Assembly: GCA_022822575.1 (NCBI GenBank)
Contig: JAJEBJ010000350.1
Coordinates: 1-10,734, forward strand
Reading direction: 5' to 3'
DNA length: 10,734 nt
From: Alphaproteobacteria bacterium
GTDB lineage: Bacteria > Pseudomonadota > Alphaproteobacteria > SP197
Shown here: positions 1 to 5,139 of the stretch, piece by piece
Layout: every line of letters begins with the position of its first letter
How positions within the stretch are numbered: position 1 is the first letter of the stretch
Program-made: the position numbers and the translations under genes
The notes under the pieces: model-generated
Databases searched by the model: none
Told to the model about the DNA's origin: nothing
What the model saw: the letters and a program-made list of their open reading frames with translations, nothing else

Positions 1-364
1 CATGCTGATCGCGGGTGAGTTCGTAGCGGCCGATGTAGTAGAATGCAGAGGCATCCTCCGGGTCACTGAACCCGCCCCGAATGAAGGCGCGGCGCAGGTA
101 GTCGACATAGCCTGCCTCGCTCGAGGCAAGGCCCATCCGTACCGGCCGGTCGCTCGCCGGATCTCCTCCGGGAACCGGCGTATCGACACGCTGGAAGGCC
201 ATCGCGCCGCCACAGGGCAACGGCAGCACCAGATCGGCGTTGCCGGACCGGTCCCAGAACCGGCTTTCCCAGCTGATGGCAGTCTCGGCCACGGCAGATG
301 CCGCCGGAAAAGTGACCAGGGAGGCCCCGAGCAACGCTCGCGCCATCAGGTGCCGGTATGTCAT
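1..364 (-). CDS. Exported FGE/SUMF1-fold protein (formylglycine-generating-enzyme family), N-terminal fragment cut by window edge
   Basis: An open frame of 121 codons starts at ATG 364-362 and runs off the left edge, so only the N-terminus is visible. Residues 1-27 look like a Sec signal peptide: a basic start (MTYRHLMAR), a hydrophobic stretch (ALLGASLVTFPAASA) and a plausible cleavage site after AVA. The mature part then shows CGGAMAFQRVDTPVPGGDP, an RPVRMGLASSEAGYVDYL segment and, at about residues 109-120, YYIGRYELTRDQ. This resembles the opening of FGE-sulfatase domains (Gly-Gly-x-Phe-x-Met-Gly, then a 'yEVTnxqY' motif). In the family some members oxidise a cysteine to formylglycine, while many bacterial relatives are non-catalytic or ligand-binding. 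The catalytic C-terminal half is outside the window, so activity cannot be judged. The start overlaps the stop of the upstream permease gene (ATGA), with a strong purine-rich ribosome site before it. Export implies a periplasmic role. A divergent non-enzymatic relative is an alternative. Confidence 0.72.
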   Translation of the reverse strand, partial: MTYRHLMARALLGASLVTFPAASAVAETAISWESRFWDRSGNADLVLPLPCGGAMAFQRVDTPVPGGDPASDRPVRMGLASSEAGYVDYLRRAFIRGGFSDPEDASAFYYIGRYELTRDQH

Positions 365-1557
365 GCCTCCTCCCTGAAGACGGCGCCGGGTTGGGCGCGG
401 GCAGCCTCCCGGGCAGCGAGGAAGGAGGCGGCAGCCGAGATGATGAGGACACCGACGCAAAGGCGCACCGCATCGCCAGGCGACGGCATGAAGGATGCGT
501 CGCCCGGAAGATCTCCGCCGAACAGGCGGGTGGCGATGACCGAACCGCCCATGACGAGACCGGCGGTGCCGGCAAGGCCGAAGAGCGCCGTCACGAGCGC
601 CACCCACACCGGATAGCAGGCCAGACGCGCCGGTGACATACCGATCATCGCCAGCACTGCCAGGGCCCGCCGGCGTGCCCGTGTCATCGACCAGAAGCTT
701 GCCGTAAGGGCGGCAAACAGCCCTGCGGTGGCCGCCGCGACCACGAGATCGAGGGCGAGGCCAAGGCGACGCTCGAGATCGAGAGTCGCTTCGACCTCTG
801 CGGCATCCGACGAGGCCTCGATGCCGAACCGCTTCTCGAGACGGTCCTCGAGAAGGGCCACGGAAAGCAGATCTGCGGCATAGAGACGCATGCTTTCGGC
901 CAGCCCCGTTCTCTCGGCCAGCGGTCGGCCCTCGTCCATGCCGAGATGTGTCACCGCGTAGCCGTCATAAAAGGCCTCGATGTCGTCCATGAGAGCGGGC
1001 GTCATCAGCAGCCCGTCTCCGGCCAGTGTGCCTCGGGGCAGCACCGCTGCGACCTTCAACGTCAACCTCAGCACGGTCTCCCCGGTCTCGCCACGGCGCG
1101 CGACTGCTTCAAGTCGGTCACCGGGGACAAGGTCGAGACGCCGTGCCAGAGCAGAACTTGCCGCCACCTCGCCGAAGGTGATGACCACGCTGTCAGGGAG
1201 CCAGGGTTCGCCCGCGCCGGTGGCAACGAGCGCGGCGCGGCGGATGACGGTTCCGCCTTCACGACGGACCATGAGACGCCGGGCAATGGACCGCGACGAC
1301 GGAACCACGAATCCGGTTTCATGCCAGCCCGCCACTTCCTCGATGTCGCCCGGCGCAAACCCGTGATCGCCCGTGATGACGACCCGCAGGATTTCAGGGC
1401 GGGTGACGAGATCATGGATGAGGGCATCGACGACACCCGTCTTGATTCCGGTGAGAATGCCAAGCGGTGCCACGATGCCGATGATTGCGGCCATGTTGCA
1501 GAGCGCCATGACCCGGTCGTGCCAGAGGTCGGCGATGGCAAGGCGTACAAGGATCAT
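361..1557 (-). CDS. FtsX/MacB-type ABC transporter permease
   Basis: A 398-residue inner-membrane protein with the layout of type VII (MacB/LolC/FtsX) permeases. There is one N-terminal transmembrane segment at about residues 16-37 (ALCNMAAIIGIVAPLGILTG), a large soluble region at about 38-263 that should face the periplasm, then three helices at about 264-289, 315-345 and 363-385. The cytoplasmic loop after the second helix (MTRARRRALAVLAMIGMSPAR) matches the coupling region of FtsX-like permeases, where a 'k.R..e.avLralGas' pattern is typical. The family does not usually move small solutes through a channel; it transmits ATP-driven conformational change to periplasmic partners or extracts lipoproteins. 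The start ATG 1557-1555 overlaps the stop of the ABC ATPase gene (ATGA), so the two almost certainly form one transporter, presumably with a permease homodimer because only one permease gene is visible. The gene ends in another ATGA overlap with the FGE-like gene. Substrate or partner is unknown; the vWFA and FGE-like exported proteins are the obvious candidates (inference). Confidence 0.88.
   Translation of the reverse strand: MILVRLAIADLWHDRVMALCNMAAIIGIVAPLGILTGIKTGVVDALIHDLVTRPEILRVVITGDHGFAPGDIEEVAGWHETGFVVPSSRSIARRLMVRREGGTVIRRAALVATGAGEPWLPDSVVITFGEVAASSALARRLDLVPGDRLEAVARRGETGETVLRLTLKVAAVLPRGTLAGDGLLMTPALMDDIEAFYDGYAVTHLGMDEGRPLAERTGLAESMRLYAADLLSVALLEDRLEKRFGIEASSDAAEVEATLDLERRLGLALDLVVAAATAGLFAALTASFWSMTRARRRALAVLAMIGMSPARLACYPVWVALVTALFGLAGTAGLVMGGSVIATRLFGGDLPGDASFMPSPGDAVRLCVGVLIISAAASFLAAREAARAQPGAVFREEA
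366..375 (-). promoter_or_regulatory. Ribosome binding site of the FGE-like gene
   Basis: On the minus strand AGGGAGGAGG sits just before ATG 364. The GGGAGG part leaves 4 bases to the start, and an overlapping AGGAGG leaves only one. It lies inside the last codons of the permease gene. It supports ATG 364 as the real start and indicates translation coupled to the upstream gene through the ATGA overlap. Confidence 0.6.
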
Positions 1558-2267
1558 CGCCGGCGTTCCACGCGGCTGACCCAGTGGGCCCCACCCGGAA
1601 CGGGCACAACGGGGACGGTCTCGACGCCGGAATGGGTCATGAGCGCAACGTTGTGGGTCGAGACGATGATGCCCGCCCCCTCGTCCACCGCAGTTTCAAG
1701 AAGGAGATCTATGACTTCGCGGGCGGTGCCGGGATCGAGCGCTGAGGTTGGCTCGTCGGCGATGACAAAGGACGGACGATGGGCAAGGGCGCGAAGGATC
1801 GCGGTCCGCTGGCGCTGGCCAATGGAAAGTCTGGCCGGGCGTTCTTCAAGGACGCTTTCAAGACCCAGTGTCCCGGCCAGCTGGTCGACACGCCGACGGT
1901 CACGTTTTCCGGCAACCTCCTGAGCCAGGGCTACGTTCTCCCTCACAGTCAGAAATTCGAGGAGTCCCCCGGTCTGGGCCACAAATCCGAGATGCCGGCT
2001 CCTTGTCGCGGCGAGATCCTTGAGCCGTGCGTGACGCCACAGCCTGGCGATGTCGACCTCCTCGTCGCCGGCCAGCACGAAGGCCCCACCCTCGTCGGGG
2101 GCTGCTGCGAGGGCGAGAAGCTCCATCATCGCCGTCTTGCCCGAACCGCTGTCGCCGACAAGGGCGACCACCTCTCCGCGATCCACTTCGAAGGCCGGGA
2201 TGTCGAGTTCGAACCTGCGGGTGGAGCTCTCCAGGGTGCGCGACACGCGCTCGAGGACGAACCTCAT
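1554..2267 (-). CDS. LolD/MacB-type ABC transporter ATP-binding protein
   Basis: A 237-residue ABC ATPase. Numbered from ATG 2267, it shows Walker A GDSGSGKT (38-45), the Q-loop glutamine in FVAQTGG (Gln98), signature LSIGQRQR (147-154), Walker B FVIADEP (167-173) with the catalytic Glu172, D-loop SALD and H-loop STHN (His205). The signature reads LSIGQ rather than the usual LSGGQ/LSGGE; the other catalytic elements are intact, so it should be active. The length is typical of LolD/MacB/FtsE-class subunits. The frame extends upstream to a GTG at 2351, but that would add 28 Arg-rich residues lying within the vWFA gene. The start at 2267 gives the conventional 'MrfvLerVsr' opening and has an AAGGG five bases upstream, so it is preferred. 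It lies 11 bases after the vWFA stop and overlaps the downstream permease gene by ATGA, so its partner is that permease. Confidence 0.92.
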   Translation of the reverse strand: MRFVLERVSRTLESSTRRFELDIPAFEVDRGEVVALVGDSGSGKTAMMELLALAAAPDEGGAFVLAGDEEVDIARLWRHARLKDLAATRSRHLGFVAQTGGLLEFLTVRENVALAQEVAGKRDRRRVDQLAGTLGLESVLEERPARLSIGQRQRTAILRALAHRPSFVIADEPTSALDPGTAREVIDLLLETAVDEGAGIIVSTHNVALMTHSGVETVPVVPVPGGAHWVSRVERRR

Positions 2268-2272
2268 CGCCG

Positions 2273-2277
2273 CCCTT
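2273..2277 (-). promoter_or_regulatory. Weak ribosome binding site of the ABC ATPase gene
   Basis: AAGGG on the minus strand lies in the 11-base gap between the vWFA stop (TGA 2281-2279) and ATG 2267, five bases before the start. It is modest, but it helps decide for ATG 2267 over the in-frame GTG at 2351. Confidence 0.4.
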
Positions 2278-2278
2278 G

Positions 2279-4225
2279 TCAGGGCAGAGCTCCGAAGGGC
2301 ATGGCATAGACATGCTCGCCGTCGGGCGCGTTGTCGTAGAGCGCCACCCACAGTGAGGGGTCGTCATGCCAGCGTTCGTAGAGCAGGAAACGGCTTCTCA
2401 GGTCATCGATGATTTGACGGCGTCCCGTTCCCATGTTGTCCCAGCGCTCCTGGGTGATCTCCATCACCCGACTCTGATAGGGAAGTCCCTCCAGAAATTC
2501 ACCAAAGGCGCTCCCAAGGGTATCGAACTCGGTGTTGATCAGTCTGTCGGGATCCTGGGCCATGCGCGACACGGCACCCTGAAGCTGGCTGAAGAAGTCG
2601 TGTGCCGCACCACCCGTCTGGGTGCTCTCCCCGACCTCGAGCACGGCAGCAAGCACGTCGCGCAACGACGACAGCTGGTTTTTCGTGATCAGCAGGCGCG
2701 GTTCGACCGCCACCTTGCGCGAGTCCTCGAGCGCCCGGTCTGCCACCCAGGCCTCGAACACGTCCGGTGCCCGTGTCTCGAGCACGCGCCCGAGATAGGC
2801 AAGTTCCATGGCCAGTCCGAGTACATCGAGTTCCGCCCCCTCGGGCAATACACCCGTCTCGTCGGGCTCTGGCACCTCGGTGAGCTCGCCCTCGAGGTTT
2901 CTCGAAACCTGTGACATGACCCGGGTGATGGTCGAACGGATTTCGGCGCCAAAGTCCTGCCGGCCGCCGGTCACCGGATAGTAAAAGACATGGCCGAGTG
3001 CCGCAGCGAGTTCCCGGTAGTGGTTCGCCGCGTATTCATGGTTCGCCACCCCGTCCGGCGTGAGGAGATGGATGACAATGATGCCGACATCCTGTTCCCT
3101 TGCCATCGTCTGAAGGGATGCGGCGTTGATATCGGTCTCGGCATTGGGATCACGCGCAATCTTGGGCCCGGCATCGGTCACCAGGATGATGAGTTTCTTC
3201 ACGAACTCCACGCCACCTGGCGCCCAGTCGGTTTCCTCCAGGGCATGGCGGATGGCCGCAAGGCTGTCCTCGTTGTAACCGGGCGTGGACACGCCTGCGA
3301 CTTCCATGGACGAGAGCGCGGCAAGTGGCGCATCAACTGCGTTGTCCCTGTCGAGCGGCGAAAAGACGCGCACCCGGTAATCGATACCCTCTGCGGCAGC
3401 GGGATTGTCGCGGAAACCCAGGATGCCGAAATGTACCCGCTCGCCTGTTTCTGTGTCCGCAATCCTGCGGATTTCCCCCTCCATGACCTCGAGGGTCTCG
3501 GCAATGAAAGGCCCCATCGACCGGGTGGTGTCGAGCACAATCATGATGCCGGCATCAGAGTCCCGGATGGAGTCTTCCGGTAATGGAGTCTCGGCGCCTG
3601 GCTCGTCCTGCAACGGAACCGAGGCGACGCGCATCTTCAGGAACAGATCCGCGCTCATGGGATGAAAATCCTCGTGGAACTCGAGGATCGGCAGGATGTA
3701 GAAGGTCTCGGCGTCGTTGATGTCGACGTACTCGGCCGGTTCAATTGAGATCACTCCCGACGCCTCCCCGGAACCTCCTTCGTCAATGGTGTGCCTCAGC
3801 TCGCGAGCCAGCGACACCGCGGCCTCGCTCTGAATCAGGCCGTCCAGCGATGCGAGATCGGAAAAGAGAAGCTGGCGTTCCCGGCCTGCGGTGCTTGTGA
3901 AGGCGGCAACGACGTTGTAGGGCCAGTCGATCGTGGCATTCTCATTCACCCATCCTTCGGCCGGCAACCCTGCCGCCCCCCCGACCTGGAGCCAGGAACC
4001 GTCTCGGCCAAAGACATAGAGAGGCTGGAAGGCAGGATAAAGGTCCTGGACAACGCCTTCAGGCGCATCGAAGCGTGGCGTGCCGGGGCGCGTGAGAACG
4101 CGCTGGTAGAGCGTGCTCGTGCCATCGATCAGGAGTGGCCTCTCTTCCTGGGCCTCGACGGCTGGTCCGACCACACCCGCCAGGACCGCGACGACGGCCG
4201 GCACCAAGAGGCGCAGACGGATCAT
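2279..4225 (-). CDS. Exported von Willebrand factor A (vWFA) domain protein with SH3-like N-terminus
   Basis: A 648-residue protein with a signal peptide at residues 1-25 (basic MIRLR, then a Val/Ala/Leu-rich core, probable cleavage after VEA before QEER). About residues 35-97 resemble a bacterial SH3 (SH3b-like) fold, ending in GSWLQVGG...EGWVNENA, a common Trp/Gly pattern in that family; this is a tentative call. The vWFA domain spans about 226-440. IMIVLDTTRSMGP carries the metal-ion-dependent adhesion site in the form D-x-T-x-S (Asp232, Thr234, Ser236), followed by FGILGFRDNP, TPGYNEDSLAAI and LIILVTDAGPK (Asp351). An acidic linker (about 445-466) leads to a helical C-terminal region of unknown fold, about 467-648. 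vWFA domains bind metal and partner proteins. The signal peptide places it in the periplasm, with no obvious anchor. Its start overlaps the stop of the 305-residue membrane protein gene (ATGA) and has a strong ribosome site. Context suggests it is the periplasmic partner of the bitopic protein and/or the ABC-FtsX pair. Confidence 0.88.
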   Translation of the reverse strand: MIRLRLLVPAVVAVLAGVVGPAVEAQEERPLLIDGTSTLYQRVLTRPGTPRFDAPEGVVQDLYPAFQPLYVFGRDGSWLQVGGAAGLPAEGWVNENATIDWPYNVVAAFTSTAGRERQLLFSDLASLDGLIQSEAAVSLARELRHTIDEGGSGEASGVISIEPAEYVDINDAETFYILPILEFHEDFHPMSADLFLKMRVASVPLQDEPGAETPLPEDSIRDSDAGIMIVLDTTRSMGPFIAETLEVMEGEIRRIADTETGERVHFGILGFRDNPAAAEGIDYRVRVFSPLDRDNAVDAPLAALSSMEVAGVSTPGYNEDSLAAIRHALEETDWAPGGVEFVKKLIILVTDAGPKIARDPNAETDINAASLQTMAREQDVGIIVIHLLTPDGVANHEYAANHYRELAAALGHVFYYPVTGGRQDFGAEIRSTITRVMSQVSRNLEGELTEVPEPDETGVLPEGAELDVLGLAMELAYLGRVLETRAPDVFEAWVADRALEDSRKVAVEPRLLITKNQLSSLRDVLAAVLEVGESTQTGGAAHDFFSQLQGAVSRMAQDPDRLINTEFDTLGSAFGEFLEGLPYQSRVMEITQERWDNMGTGRRQIIDDLRSRFLLYERWHDDPSLWVALYDNAPDGEHVYAMPFGALP

Positions 4226-5139
4226 TGCTCCCCTCCACAGTAGAGATTGACAGCGTCGTTCTGCATGAAGTCGTCCGTGTCGAGACGCCCGCAGACGTCA
4301 TCGAGAAGATCCTGCGCGCCGTCAACCCCGGCCACGGCGGCCTCGGCGTAGTAGCGCGCCGCGATCTCGATGGCAGGTCTCTCGAAGGGGGATGAACCGG
4401 ATTCAAAGGCCGGATCGTACCAGCGGCCCATGACGACGAGCGCTTCCGGAGTCTCGCCAATCAGTCTCTCGACAACCCACAGCCGCGTCTGCGGAGTGAC
4501 CCCCTCATCGGTCGCGCATCGCTCGACCCAATCGAGCAGCGAGTCTGCCTCCGCGACGTCGGTCACGGCATCATCGCTGCATGCCAGTCCCGTCTCCGCG
4601 GTCCGCGGTTCGACGATATCGTCCCGCAAGACATAGAGGGCAGCGGCGATTCCAAGGACCACGATCACTAGGGCAAGGACGAGATAGGTGCCACGACGTG
4701 AGGCCGGAGGGGTGTCGACCGGTGGTGGCTCGCCCTCGCCTTCAGCTTCCGTCGTCCCCGTCGCCACCACGGGAATGTCAGGGGCGGCTTTTGTCACAAC
4801 ACCACCCAGGCCACCCTCGCGCGCCGCATCGGGCGGGGGAAGGACATTGCCGGGCCAAACGACACTGCCGGTGCTGCCCCCCTCGAACGAGATCTCGAGG
4901 TTGTCGAATTCGTCAACGTGACGGACCACATCGGGGCCGAGAATCAGGCCATTCGAGACCGATTCCAGAGGTCCAAGCGTCGCCTTGGCCAGTTGCCAGC
5001 CCGATGCTCCGAGGTAGCGCCCGTCATAGGACCGCCGAATGGTCAGCTGACCATTGCCTGTCGACTGTCCCTCGTCCGTCGTGAGAAGGGCGTGGCCTCC
5101 CAGCGGATGGCGGGGATCCGGATTGATCCTGAACGTCAT
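4222..5139 (-). CDS. Single-pass inner-membrane protein with Cys-containing periplasmic domain, function unknown
   Basis: I do not recognise this 305-residue protein as a named family. Three parts are visible. Residues 1-98 form a Gly- and beta-rich globular region (GGHALLTTDEGQSTGNG, RRSYDGRYLGASGW, DNLEISFEGG) that should lie in the cytoplasm. Residues 99-149 are a Pro/Glu/Ala-rich linker ending in SRRG. One transmembrane helix covers about 151-171 (TYLVLALVIVVLGIAAALYV), with Arg-Arg before it consistent with N-in/C-out topology. The C-terminal part, about 172-305, holds four cysteines (187, 208, 283, 301), enough for two disulfides in the periplasm. Its segment at about 255-285 (PAIEIAARYYAEAAVAGVDGAQDLL) resembles a Sel1/TPR-type helical repeat. 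The start ATG 5139 overlaps the SrfC stop and its stop overlaps the vWFA start, both as ATGA. By position it links the cytoplasmic NTPases to the periplasmic proteins. It may be a positional analogue of the membrane-associated SrfA, but I see no convincing sequence support for that. Confidence 0.8.
   Translation of the reverse strand: MTFRINPDPRHPLGGHALLTTDEGQSTGNGQLTIRRSYDGRYLGASGWQLAKATLGPLESVSNGLILGPDVVRHVDEFDNLEISFEGGSTGSVVWPGNVLPPPDAAREGGLGGVVTKAAPDIPVVATGTTEAEGEGEPPPVDTPPASRRGTYLVLALVIVVLGIAAALYVLRDDIVEPRTAETGLACSDDAVTDVAEADSLLDWVERCATDEGVTPQTRLWVVERLIGETPEALVVMGRWYDPAFESGSSPFERPAIEIAARYYAEAAVAGVDGAQDLLDDVCGRLDTDDFMQNDAVNLYCGGEQ
4228..4236 (-). promoter_or_regulatory. Ribosome binding site of the vWFA gene, embedded in the preceding gene
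   Basis: GGAGGGGAG on the minus strand is placed so that its GGAGG leaves six bases to ATG 4225. It is formed by the last sense codons of the membrane-protein gene (Gly-Gly-Glu-Gln-stop). It fixes the vWFA start and is the best-spaced ribosome site in the window. Confidence 0.65.

Noticed and set aside
2..616. Plus-strand open frame (204 codons) at the left edge
   Set aside because: It overlaps the signal peptide and FGE-like segment and the end of the permease gene, both supported on the minus strand with an ATGA junction and ribosome site.
946..1923. Plus-strand open frame (325 codons) antisense to the permease and ABC ATPase
   Set aside because: It covers the transmembrane and Walker regions of two well-supported genes on the other strand, and its translation is low-complexity, Arg/Ser-rich.
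2268..2351. 28-codon upstream extension of the ABC ATPase to GTG 2351
   Set aside because: It would lie inside the vWFA gene and adds an Arg-rich, non-family N-terminus. ATG 2267 gives a standard start and has a ribosome site.
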